From positions 2,560,157 to 2,624,156 of the forward strand of contig NZ_LT976853.1 in assembly GCF_900249755.1 (NCBI RefSeq): a DNA stretch of 64,000 nucleotides. The letters run 5' to 3'. Below, piece by piece: positions 30,101-44,457 of this stretch (positions are counted from its first letter, which is position 1; each line of letters starts with the position of its first letter). The notes beneath the pieces were generated by a model that had not been told where the DNA came from, made no database searches, and saw nothing but the letters and a program-made list of their open reading frames with translations. Origin of the DNA: Cupriavidus taiwanensis (GTDB lineage: Bacteria; Pseudomonadota; Gammaproteobacteria; Burkholderiales; Burkholderiaceae). The translations under genes and the position numbers were made by a program.

Positions 30101-30745
30101 ATGTTGCGTATCTGGGGCCGACTCTCTTCCATCAACGTGCAGAAGGTGGTCTGGTGCGCGCGCGAGCTGCACCTGGACCATGAGCGCGTCGATATCGGCG
30201 TGACCAAGGGCGACCTCGACACCGAGGCCTACGTGCGCCTGAACCCGAACCGCCAGATCCCCGTGATCGAGGATTTCCGCGGCACCGATGTCGGCGGCGA
30301 ACCCTTCGTGCTGTGGGAGTCCAATGCGATCGTGCGCTACCTGTGCGCGCGCTACGGCGAAGGCACGCTGTGGCCCGAGGACGTGAAGGCACGCGCCTCG
30401 GCCGACCGCTGGATGGACTGGCAGACCACCGCCTTCAGCCCGGCGATGGTGACAGCGTTCCTGAACCTGGTGCGCAAGCCCGAAGCCGAACGCGACCCGG
30501 CCGCCATCGAAGCCTCCTGCGAGCGCACCGAGCCGCTCGCCGCGCTGCTGGACCAGGCGCTGGCCGGGCGCGAGTTTATCGGCGGCGACCGCTTCACCAT
30601 GGCCGACATCTCGCTGGCCTGCGCCGCGCACCGCTGGATGGGGCTGCCGCGCCAGCACCAGCCGCGTCCCGAGCTGGAACGCTGGCTCAACGCCATGCGC
30701 GCCCGCCCCGCCGCGGGCGGCATCCTGGAACTGCCGCTGCGCTAA
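30101..30745 (+). CDS. Glutathione S-transferase family protein
   Basis: A 214-residue GST. The thioredoxin-like N-terminal domain begins MLRIWGRLSSINVQKVVWCARELHLDHERVDIG, with Ser9/Ser10 in the catalytic region. NRQIPVIEDF (the cis-Pro motif) and WESNAIVRYLC (glutathione-binding ESxAI motif) follow. The C-terminal helical domain has FIGGDRFTMADISLACAAHRW, with the family N-capping box (Asp). CAGGAGAC precedes the ATG. It ends the run of small metabolic genes. Confidence 0.88.
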   Translation: MLRIWGRLSSINVQKVVWCARELHLDHERVDIGVTKGDLDTEAYVRLNPNRQIPVIEDFRGTDVGGEPFVLWESNAIVRYLCARYGEGTLWPEDVKARASADRWMDWQTTAFSPAMVTAFLNLVRKPEAERDPAAIEASCERTEPLAALLDQALAGREFIGGDRFTMADISLACAAHRWMGLPRQHQPRPELERWLNAMRARPAAGGILELPLR

Positions 30746-30750
30746 GCTCC

Positions 30751-30834
30751 GTCGTCCCCGCGCAAGCGGGGACCCAGCGGCTTTAAGCGTGCCGCGGTCA
30801 ACGACACTGGGCCCCCGCGTTCGCGGGGGCGACG
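30751..30834. repeat. Second REP-like repeat pair (GTCCCCGC family)
   Basis: GTCGTCCCCGCGCAAGCGGG(GAC) and GGGCCCCCGCGTTCGCGGGGGCGACG form two hairpins of opposite orientation 30-40 bases apart, just after the GST gene. They differ in core sequence from the CTCTCCC family elsewhere in the window. Confidence 0.65.
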
Positions 30835-31255
30835 TGCCGGACGACTTCCCTGCTTCCCTGCTTCGCGGGCCGCGATCCCGACGCGGCCGAAAACATCCAC
30901 AGCCCGATAAACGCCGCGGCCATCACGTAGCACGCGTCGGTGGTCGCGGCGATCAGCGCGAAGGCCACGCCCGGCTTTTGCAACGGGCGCCGTTTAGAGT
31001 ACTCTGGCCGGGTGTGCTGCAAGGGCCGCAAGGGCCGCATGTGCGCCGCCGTGCTCTCCGGGCAAACCCTGATCCCTGAATGTGGCTCATCGCGGTCATG
31101 ACGCGATGTACGGCGGGCCCGGGCGGTCCCTTTCTTAAAATCCTTGTTCTTTGCCGGCGCGGCGGATAGCGCACGCCGGTGCAAAGTGCATGCGGGAGTT
31201 CCAGGGCACGCAGATCGCCCGGGCACCCGAGCCAAACCAGAGGAGGATTTCGATC
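30835..31255. other. Gene-poor gap before the lactate permease gene, with a possible LysE-like fragment
   Basis: About 420 bases with no intact gene. On the minus strand near 30.87-30.97 kb a short stretch encodes AFALIAATTDACYVMAAAFIG, which resembles a C-terminal LysE/RhtB helix; nothing similar continues upstream, so it may be a gene remnant. Near 31.24 kb lies the permease ribosome-binding site AGGAGG. Confidence 0.4.
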
Positions 31256-32938
31256 GTGTGGAGTCAAGTCTATGACCCGCTAGGCAATATGGCGCTGTCG
31301 ACCATTGCCGCGGGCATTCCCGTCGCCGTGCTGCTGGCAGCGCTGGCGTTCTTTCATATGCAGGCGCACCTGGCCGCCGGCCTGGCGCTGCTGATCGGCA
31401 TCGTGGTCGCCTCCACGGTGTTCGGCATGCCGGCGGCGATGGCGGGCAAGGCGGCGGGGCTGGGCATCGTGTCCGGGCTGTTCCCGATCGGCTGGATCGT
31501 GCTGAACATCATCTTCCTGCACCGGCTGACAACCCTTAACGGGTCATTCAAGGTCTTGCAGAACTCGATCTCCGGCATCACCGAAGACCGCCGCCTGCAG
31601 CTGCTGCTGGTGGCGTTCAGCTTCGGCGCCTTCTTCGAGGGCGCGGCCGGCTTCGGCACGCCGGTGGCCGTGACCGGTGCCATCCTGATCGGGCTGGGCT
31701 TCTCGCCGCTGGCGGCTTCGGGCCTGGCGCTGATCGCCAACACCGCGCCGGTGGCGTACGGCGCGCTGGGCGCGCCGATCATCGGGCTGGCCTCGGTGAC
31801 CGGGCTGGACCTGCTCGACCTGTCGGCAATGATCGGCCGCCAGCTGCCGTTCTTCTCGGTGATCGTGCCGTTCTGGCTGATCTGGGCCTTTGCCGGCTTC
31901 CGCGGCATGCTGGCGATCTGGCCGGCGATCCTGGTGGCGGGCGTGAGCTTCGCCATCCCGCAGTTCCTGGTGTCGAACTTCCACGGCCCGTGGCTGGTGG
32001 ACGTGATCGCCGCGCTGGTGTCGATGGGCGCGCTGACGCTGTTCCTGAAGGTCTGGCATCCGAAGGAAATCTGGACCTCGACCAAGATCCTGGGCCGCCA
32101 CGACGACTCCAAGGTCGACCACCCCGAGGCGCTCGAAGCCGACGCCCGCGCCAGCGCCGCCTCGGCCGGCATCTCGGTGGCCAGGGCCTGGATGCCGTGG
32201 GTGATCCTGACGGTGTTCGTCTTCGTCTGGGGCATCCCCGAGTTCAAGAAGCTGATGGACAGCCTGTGGGCCTGGAAATTCGCGATCCCGGGCCTGGACA
32301 AGGCCATCGTCAAGGTGCCGCCGGTGGTGCCCAGGGAAGTGGTCGAGGGCGCGGTGTTCAACTTCAACGTGCTGTCGATGGCCGGCACCGGCATCTTCGT
32401 CTCGGCCATCGCCGGCGGCCTGCTGATGGGCTATACGGTGCCGCGGCTGCTCAAGGAATACTGGGAGACCATCAAGCTGGTGCGCTACTCGCTGCTGACC
32501 ATCTGCGCCATGTTCGGCGTCGGCTACCTGACGCGCTACTCGGGCCTCGATGCCACGCTGGGACTGGCCTTTGCGCACACGGGCGTGTTCTACCCGCTGT
32601 TCGGCACCATGCTGGGCTGGCTGGGCGTGGCGCTGACCGGCTCGGACACGGCCTCGAACGTGCTGTTCGGCGGCCTGCAGAAGACCACCGCCGAGCAGCT
32701 GGGGCTGTCGCCGGTGCTGATGGCTTCGGCCAACAGCTCGGGCGGCGTGATGGGCAAGATGATCGACGCGCAGTCCATCGTGGTGGCCTCGACCGCCACC
32801 AAGTGGTACGGCCACGAGGGCGACATCCTGCGCTACGTGTTCTTCCACTCGATCGTGCTGGCGATCCTGGTGGGCCTGTTCGTGACGCTGCAGGCCTACG
32901 TGCCGCCGTTCACGCATATGGTGATCCATCACCCCTGA
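31256..32938 (+). CDS. lldP: L-lactate permease
   Basis: A 560-residue LctP-family permease taking up L-lactate and related 2-hydroxy acids with protons. About twelve hydrophobic segments are seen. The start is a GTG (VWSQVYDPLGN) preceded by AGGAGG with 9-base spacing; the family start resembles xxWxQVYDPLGN. Conserved segments are FGAFFEGAAGFGTPVAVTGAIL and LTGSDTASNVLFGGLQKTTAEQLGLSPVLMASANSSGGVMGKM. No lactate dehydrogenase gene is adjacent. A terminator follows, so it is monocistronic. Confidence 0.93.
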   Translation: MWSQVYDPLGNMALSTIAAGIPVAVLLAALAFFHMQAHLAAGLALLIGIVVASTVFGMPAAMAGKAAGLGIVSGLFPIGWIVLNIIFLHRLTTLNGSFKVLQNSISGITEDRRLQLLLVAFSFGAFFEGAAGFGTPVAVTGAILIGLGFSPLAASGLALIANTAPVAYGALGAPIIGLASVTGLDLLDLSAMIGRQLPFFSVIVPFWLIWAFAGFRGMLAIWPAILVAGVSFAIPQFLVSNFHGPWLVDVIAALVSMGALTLFLKVWHPKEIWTSTKILGRHDDSKVDHPEALEADARASAASAGISVARAWMPWVILTVFVFVWGIPEFKKLMDSLWAWKFAIPGLDKAIVKVPPVVPREVVEGAVFNFNVLSMAGTGIFVSAIAGGLLMGYTVPRLLKEYWETIKLVRYSLLTICAMFGVGYLTRYSGLDATLGLAFAHTGVFYPLFGTMLGWLGVALTGSDTASNVLFGGLQKTTAEQLGLSPVLMASANSSGGVMGKMIDAQSIVVASTATKWYGHEGDILRYVFFHSIVLAILVGLFVTLQAYVPPFTHMVIHHP

Positions 32939-33018
32939 GCCGGCGGCCGCGCCTGCCGCGCGCAGGCGCGCCAGGCAGGCACGCACCGCAAGCAGCTTCG
33001 CGCTGCCGTGCAGAACAG

Positions 33019-33041
33019 GCCCCGCCCCGGCGGGGCTTTTT
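33019..33041 (+). terminator. Intrinsic terminator of lldP
   Basis: The 8-bp stem GCCCCGCC/GGCGGGGC with a 2-base loop is followed by TTTTT, about 80 bases after the stop. Confidence 0.85.
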
Positions 33042-33144
33042 CCATTGGGCGAGGCGCGTATCATGTTGCGTCTCTCTACGCCGCATGCGGGCCGCGCGTC
33101 CCACCAGGACACCGCGGCACGCCTGGCACAACTGGAACCCTGCC

Positions 33145-34974
33145 ATGTTGCGTCGCCTGGAAAGACTGATCGACCCTTTTCGCCATATGCCCGACCGCGA
33201 GCCGCCGGGCCAGGTGATGCGCTTCTACACGTGGTACCTGCGCGAGGTCTGGGGCGTGTTCGTGCTGCTGTTGCTGGTGGGCCTGGTCGGCGCGCTGATC
33301 GAGGTGGCGCTGTTCAGCTTCCTGGGGCGGCTGGTCGACATGGCGCAGACCACCCCCGGCGCCGAATTCTTCAGCCGGCACCGCAACGAGCTGGTGTGGA
33401 TGGCGGTGGTGGCGGTGCTGCTGCGCCCCGTCTTCTTCGGCCTGCACGACGTGCTGGTGCACCAGGTGATCAGCCCCAGCCTGTCCAACCTGATCCGCTG
33501 GCAGAACCACCGCTACGTGCTCAAGCAGAGCCTGTCGTTCTTCCAGAACGACTTTGCCGGGCGCATTGCCCAGCGCATCATGCAGACCGGCTTCTCGCTG
33601 CGCGACTCCGCGGTGCAGGCGGTCGATGCGCTGTGGCATGTGGTGATCTACGCGGTCAGCTCGCTGGTGCTGTTCGCGCAGGCCGACTGGCGGCTGATGA
33701 TCCCGCTGCTGCTGTGGATCGCCTGCTACGTCGCCGCGCTGCTGTACTTCGTGCCGCGCGTGAAGCAGCGCTCGGTGGTCGCGACCGAATCGCGCTCGCG
33801 GCTGATGGGGCGCATCGTCGACGGCTACACCAATATCACCACGCTCAAGCTGTTCGCCCATACCCGGCAGGAAGAAGACTACGCGCGCGACGCCATGGCC
33901 GAGCAGACCGAGAAGACGCGCCAGGCCGGGCGCATGGTCAGCGGCATGGACGTCACCATCACCGCGATGAACGGCGCGCTGATCGCCGGCACCACCGGGC
34001 TCGCGGTATGGCTGTGGAGCACCGGGCATGTCACCACCGGCGCGATCGCGCTGACCACCGGGCTGGTGATCCGCATCAACAATATGTCCGGCTGGATCAT
34101 GTGGGTGGTCAACGGCATCTTCGAGAACGTCGGGCAGGTGCAGGACGGCATGAAGACCATCGCGGTGCCGCGCCAGGTCACTGACCGCCCGGGGGCGCAG
34201 CCGCTGCGCGTCACCCACGGCGAAGTCCGCTTCGAGCAGGTGGCCTTCCACTACGGCAAGGGCTCGGGCGTGATCGAGGGCGTCAACCTGACCGTGCGGC
34301 CGGGCGAGAAGATCGGACTGGTCGGCCCTTCCGGCGCGGGCAAATCGACGCTGGTCAACCTGCTGCTGCGGCTCTATGACGTGGAAAGCGGGCGCATCCT
34401 GATCGACGGGCAGGACATCGCCGGTGTTACGCAGGAAAGCCTGCGCGCGCAGATCGGCATGGTCACGCAGGACACCTCGCTGCTGCACCGCTCGATCCGC
34501 GAGAACCTGCTCTACGGCAAGCCCTCGAGCACGGAAGCCGAACTGGCCGCCGCGCTGCACCGCGCCCGCGCCGACGCGTTCATCCCGCACCTGGTCGATG
34601 CCCACGGCAACACCGGGCTGGAGGCGCAGGTCGGCGAGCGCGGCGTGAAGCTGTCAGGCGGCCAGCGCCAGCGCATCGCGATCGCGCGCGTGCTGCTGAA
34701 GAACGCGCCGATCCTGATCCTGGACGAAGCCACCTCGGCGCTGGACTCCGAAGTGGAAGCCGCGATCCAGGAAAGCCTGGAAACGCTGATGCAGGGCAAG
34801 ACCGTGATCGCGATCGCGCACCGGCTCTCGACCATCGCGCGGATGGACCGGCTGGTGGTGCTGGACAACGGGCATATCGTGGAGAGCGGCACGCATGCGC
34901 AATTGCTGGCGCACGGGGGGTTGTATGCGCGGCTGTGGGCGCATCAGACTGGGGGGTTCGTGGGGGTGGATTGA
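33145..34974 (+). CDS. ABC exporter, fused permease and ATPase (MsbA/ATM-like half-transporter)
   Basis: A 609-residue protein with an N-terminal six-helix transmembrane domain (about residues 30-320) and a C-terminal ATPase. Walker A is GLVGPSGAGKSTLVNLLLRLYD, the signature LSGGQRQRIAIARVLLKN, Walker B ILILDEATSALDSEVE, and the H-loop AHRLSTI; all are intact. The product should homodimerise. The substrate cannot be deduced; lipids, peptides or toxins are exported by this class. The ATG at 33145 (MLRRLERLIDPFRHMP) is the first after the lldP terminator. No accessory gene is adjacent. Confidence 0.88.
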   Translation: MLRRLERLIDPFRHMPDREPPGQVMRFYTWYLREVWGVFVLLLLVGLVGALIEVALFSFLGRLVDMAQTTPGAEFFSRHRNELVWMAVVAVLLRPVFFGLHDVLVHQVISPSLSNLIRWQNHRYVLKQSLSFFQNDFAGRIAQRIMQTGFSLRDSAVQAVDALWHVVIYAVSSLVLFAQADWRLMIPLLLWIACYVAALLYFVPRVKQRSVVATESRSRLMGRIVDGYTNITTLKLFAHTRQEEDYARDAMAEQTEKTRQAGRMVSGMDVTITAMNGALIAGTTGLAVWLWSTGHVTTGAIALTTGLVIRINNMSGWIMWVVNGIFENVGQVQDGMKTIAVPRQVTDRPGAQPLRVTHGEVRFEQVAFHYGKGSGVIEGVNLTVRPGEKIGLVGPSGAGKSTLVNLLLRLYDVESGRILIDGQDIAGVTQESLRAQIGMVTQDTSLLHRSIRENLLYGKPSSTEAELAAALHRARADAFIPHLVDAHGNTGLEAQVGERGVKLSGGQRQRIAIARVLLKNAPILILDEATSALDSEVEAAIQESLETLMQGKTVIAIAHRLSTIARMDRLVVLDNGHIVESGTHAQLLAHGGLYARLWAHQTGGFVGVD

Positions 34975-35000
34975 GACGTTGCCCGCCGGATTGGGGGCTC

Positions 35001-35033
35001 CCTCTCCCGCAGGCGGGAGAGGGGAGCAAACCC
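35001..35033. repeat. REP-like inverted repeat (CTCTCCC family)
   Basis: CTCCCTCTCCCGCAGGCGGG followed by AGAGGGGAGCAAA lies between the convergent ABC exporter and parC genes, at the exporter's 3' end. It matches the units near 18.0, 21.5 and 42.1 kb and might also help terminate transcription. Confidence 0.7.
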
Positions 35034-35042
35034 GCGGGCCAC

Positions 35043-37382
<2,340 letters not shown>

Positions 37383-37463
37383 GGATAGGCAAGGATTCGG
37401 CGCGCCACGCGTTGGACTTCAACGGCCGGGCTCACCGGGTTGCTTGTGATTCGTGGGTGCCGC

Positions 37464-38282
37464 TCAGGGCATAGGCCGGCGCGCGCCGATCACCATCTTC
37501 ACGCGCGGGCCGTCGTCGGCGGCACCGCTGCCGGCACTGGCGCTGGCGTGCTTGAGCACCACGCCCTGCTGCGGCTGGTACAGCCGGTAGAACTGCAGCA
37601 CGGTGCTGACATACTGCCGGGTCTCCGGATAGGGCGGAATGCGGTTGTTGTAGCGCTGCACCGCGCCCTCGCCGGCGTTGTACGCCGCCAGCACCAGCTC
37701 GAGGTTGTTGGGGAACTGCTGCATCAGCCAGCTCAGGTAGCGCACGCCGGCGGTGATGTTGGTGCGCGGATCGGCCAGCTTCTGCTCGATGGTGCGGCGC
37801 GCATCGGCGGCCACGCCAAAGCGCGCGCCGGTGTCGGGAATCACCTGCATCAGCCCGATCGCGCCCTTGGGCGACACCGCCGCCGGGTTGAAGCCGGACT
37901 CCACCGCCATCACCGCCTTGACCAGCGCAGGATCGACATCCTGCTTGCCGGCGATCTGGTGGATCAGCGGCTCGACGGTCTTGATATTGGGATGGTTGAC
38001 GACGTAGCGGTACAGCTTGTGCTGCTCGAGATCGATGTCGGACCCGCCAGCGGGTGGGGTGCCGCGCCGCACGGTCAGCCGCGCGCTGTCGAGCTTGCCG
38101 CCGTCCTTCATGAACAGCTTGTAGCGCGCATCGAGCTTCTGGTCGGCAAAGTGCGCCACGCCGTCGGCGTCGATATACCCCCACAGTTCGGCATGCGCCG
38201 CCGGCACGCAGGCGAGCCCCGCCAGCGCCAGCAGCGTGGCTGCGAGGTTGCGCCTGAGTTTGCCGGAGGGTCTCGTCGTCAT
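37464..38282 (-). CDS. Periplasmic lytic transglycosylase (Slt-type, SLT domain)
   Basis: A 272-residue exported protein starting MTTRPSGKLRRNLAATLLALAGLACVPAAHA, a clear signal peptide with cleavage after AHA. A short DUF4124-like segment (LWGYIDADGVAHFADQKLD) follows, then the transglycosylase domain with catalytic Glu in AVMAVESGFNPAAVSPKGAIGLMQVIPDTGARFG and ITAGVRYLSWLMQQFPNNLELVLAAYNAGEGAV. The enzyme cleaves peptidoglycan glycan strands. The upstream ATG would add 12 residues before the signal peptide and is less likely. It lies between parE and parC, an arrangement without obvious functional link. Confidence 0.92.
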   Translation of the reverse strand: MTTRPSGKLRRNLAATLLALAGLACVPAAHAELWGYIDADGVAHFADQKLDARYKLFMKDGGKLDSARLTVRRGTPPAGGSDIDLEQHKLYRYVVNHPNIKTVEPLIHQIAGKQDVDPALVKAVMAVESGFNPAAVSPKGAIGLMQVIPDTGARFGVAADARRTIEQKLADPRTNITAGVRYLSWLMQQFPNNLELVLAAYNAGEGAVQRYNNRIPPYPETRQYVSTVLQFYRLYQPQQGVVLKHASASAGSGAADDGPRVKMVIGARRPMP

Positions 38283-38358
38283 CGTGCGTTCCAGGGTGCG
38301 GCAGGCCGGAGCCGGCATTATGCGCCAAACGCGGCGGACCGGCGCGGTGGCCGCGGCC

Positions 38359-40362
<2,004 letters not shown>

Positions 40363-40707
40363 GGAGTCGCTACGAAAGTGATGGTCCGGCTGCCGCGAGG
40401 CGCACAACTGTGCACGCGACGGGGCACCGGGCACTGCATTGTAATGGAAGCGCGCGGCGCCAATCCCGCGGAAAAGGCTAGTGCCCTCGCTGGCTGCGGC
40501 GACCCCGCCTTGCCGGGCCGCCGGCACTTTTTGCCGGGACGCCGCCACCGCCGGCGGCGCCGTACGCGTTTTCCCGAGCCGGAGTAAACTGCCCACCACC
40601 CGGCCCCGGCAAGCCTGATTGCCGTTCCGGCGCGGTAAAACAACAAGCACAGACCATCCTGTCGGCGCCGCCGCACCCGGCGCGGCCGCCGCACACCGAG
40701 CCAAGAC
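40363..40707. other. Gap between divergent parE and the MFS gene
   Basis: About 345 GC-rich bases without a credible gene or tRNA. Both divergent promoters should lie here. Several GCCGG/CCGGC-rich inverted stretches (around 40.52 and 40.56 kb) are present, but I see no clear sigma-70 promoter. Confidence 0.4.
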
Positions 40708-41919
40708 ATGCAGAACCGACAACTCTCCCTGACCACCGTGCTTGTGTGCGGTGGCTTGCTGGTCACGCTTTCGATGGGCATCCGGCACGGCTTCGGCCTG
40801 TTCAACCTGCCGATCACGCAGGCGCACGGCTGGAACCGCGAGACCTTCGCCTTCGCGCTGGCGCTGCAGAACCTGATGTGGGGCGCCAGCCAGCCCTTTG
40901 CCGGGGCGCTGGCCGACAAGTACGGAGCGCTGCGCATCATGCTGCTGGGCGTGGCGCTGTACGTGGCCGGGCTGGTGGTGATGGCGCTGGCGACCAGCGG
41001 CACCGCCTTCGCCACCGGTGCCGGCGTGATGATCGGCATCGCCCAGTCCGGCACCACCTACAGCATCGTCTACGGCGTGATCGGCCGCGTGGCCAGCCCG
41101 GAAAAGCGGGTCTGGGCCATGGGCATCGCCGCCGCGGCGGGCTCGTTCGGCCAGTTCCTGATGATCCCGGTGGAACAGGGGCTGATCTCGGGCCTGGGCT
41201 GGCAGAACGCGCTGTACGTGATGGCGCTGATGGCCTGCGTGATGCTGCCGCTGGCGCTGACCCTGCGCGAGCCGCGCGAGGCGGCACCCACCGGCGGCCA
41301 GCACCAGACCATCGGCCAGGCCATCCATGAAGCCTTCGGCAACCGCAACTTCCAGCTGCTGACGCTGGGCTATTTCGTGTGCGGCTTCCAGGTGGTCTTT
41401 ATCGGCGTGCACCTGGCGCCGTACCTGAAGGACCAGGGCCTGACCGATCCCAAGGTGGCCGTGGTGGCGCTGGCGCTGATCGGGCTGTTCAATGTGTTCG
41501 GCACGTACACGGCGGGCGCGATGGGCCAGCGCCTGCCCAAGCGCTACCTGCTGGCGGCCATCTACCTGGCGCGCTCGGTGGTGATCGCCGCCTACCTGCT
41601 GCTGCCGCTGACGGTGGCCAGCACCTGGGTATTCGCGGCGGTGATGGGCTTCCTGTGGCTGTCGACGGTGCCGCTGACCAACGGCATCATCGCGCAGGTG
41701 TTCGGGGTGAAATACCTGTCGATGCTGTCGGGCGTGGTGTTCTTTTCGCACCAGATCGGCAGCTTCCTGGGCGCATGGCTGGGCGGCTACCTGTATGACC
41801 GCACCGGCGGCTACAACACGGTGTGGATGATCGCGATCGGGCTGGGCGTGCTGGCGGCGCTGGTCAACCTGCCGATCCGCGAGCAGGCGCTGGTGCGGGC
41901 GCAACCGGCGGCGGCGTGA
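40708..41919 (+). CDS. Major facilitator superfamily transporter
   Basis: A 403-residue inner-membrane protein with twelve hydrophobic segments. The loop between segments 2 and 3, GALADKYGALRIMLLGVALY, is the MFS motif A region. The N-terminal half begins LTTVLVCGGLLVTLSMGIRHGFGLFNLP. It resembles MFS proteins related to oxalate/formate or monocarboxylate antiporters, but the substrate is not determinable. A 46-residue membrane peptide gene overlaps its stop codon. Confidence 0.88.
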   Translation: MQNRQLSLTTVLVCGGLLVTLSMGIRHGFGLFNLPITQAHGWNRETFAFALALQNLMWGASQPFAGALADKYGALRIMLLGVALYVAGLVVMALATSGTAFATGAGVMIGIAQSGTTYSIVYGVIGRVASPEKRVWAMGIAAAAGSFGQFLMIPVEQGLISGLGWQNALYVMALMACVMLPLALTLREPREAAPTGGQHQTIGQAIHEAFGNRNFQLLTLGYFVCGFQVVFIGVHLAPYLKDQGLTDPKVAVVALALIGLFNVFGTYTAGAMGQRLPKRYLLAAIYLARSVVIAAYLLLPLTVASTWVFAAVMGFLWLSTVPLTNGIIAQVFGVKYLSMLSGVVFFSHQIGSFLGAWLGGYLYDRTGGYNTVWMIAIGLGVLAALVNLPIREQALVRAQPAAA

Positions 41920-42059
41920 TGCGCACGACCCAGGCGCGCATGGCGAAAACGGCCGGGCTGGCGGTGCTGGCCGGGGTGCTGGCGCTTGGGTTCGTGGGGT
42001 ATCTGCGGCCTACGTTTGTGGTCGATCTGACCAATATGGTGCTGGCGTGGTGTGGGTGA
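41919..42059 (+). CDS. 46-residue small membrane protein overlapping the MFS gene
   Basis: The ATG overlaps the MFS stop codon (TGATG), a typical coupled arrangement. The product MRTTQARMAKTAGLAV... has a basic N terminus, then hydrophobic residues 12-28 (AGLAVLAGVLALGFVGY), PTFVVDLTNMVLAW, and ends in Cys-Gly. The overlap and the hydrophobic segment make it plausible as a real small protein, perhaps modulating the transporter, but the length is short and no family is recognised. Confidence 0.5.
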   Translation: MRTTQARMAKTAGLAVLAGVLALGFVGYLRPTFVVDLTNMVLAWCG

Positions 42060-42096
42060 GCTTCACACCTGACACGTCTTACCCTGGCTGACTGTG

Positions 42097-42131
42097 TACT
42101 CCCTCTCCCGCGCGCGGGAGAGGGAGCAAAC
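42097..42131. repeat. REP-like inverted repeat (CTCTCCC family)
   Basis: CTCCCTCTCCCGCGCGCGGG followed by AGAGGGAGCAAACCCGC lies between the MFS pair and the uup 3' end, both transcribed toward it. It matches the units near 18.0, 21.5 and 35.0 kb. Confidence 0.7.
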
Positions 42132-42182
42132 CCGCAGCGGGCGAGAGGCCCTCAGATGGCTCTCAGGCACCCGCAGCCGTCT

Positions 42183-44117
<1,935 letters not shown>

Positions 44118-44220
44118 GGGAAGGAAGACGAGACAGCGAGGGAAGAAGGGACGGGCCGGCGGCGCGGGCGCGCCCGGCGGCAGCCCGCATTGTAGACGAC
44201 CGGCAGCGCGAGCCGGCGGG

Positions 44221-44299
44221 GCAAAAAAGAAGGGCCCGCGCACTGCGGGCCCAAGAGTCTCTCCTCGGTGCCCTGCTCGCAAGGCACGAAACCAGCATA
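44221..44299 (-). ncRNA. Candidate short RNA or attenuator leader upstream of uup
   Basis: On the minus strand TATGCT (44299-44294), with a TG dinucleotide one base 5' (extended -10 form TGNTATGCT), is followed by a hairpin GTGCC...GGCAC (44287-44268) and then the strong terminator GGGCCCGC/GCGGGCCC (44252-44232) with TTCTTTTTT. A transcript of about 65 bases would end 104 bases before the uup start. Without other data it could be an independent small RNA or a transcription attenuator for uup. Confidence 0.45.
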
Positions 44300-44457
44300 A
44301 CAACGGCCCACGGCCCGCTCCAGTCGGACAAGTCCGTAAGGGAAAGCCCCGTCAACGGCGCCGCCCGCGCCCCGCCCGGGCCTAGCCGGCCAAATTGGTA
44401 CGGACCAGGCACTCATGCGAAGATGGCGGCCGTACCCAAGTGCCTGCCGCCCGTCCC

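Noticed and set aside
30798..31235. 145-residue minus-strand protein before lldP
   Set aside because: Most of it is non-conserved, its end is translated REP-like repeat, and there is no ribosome-binding site; at most a short transporter fragment is present.
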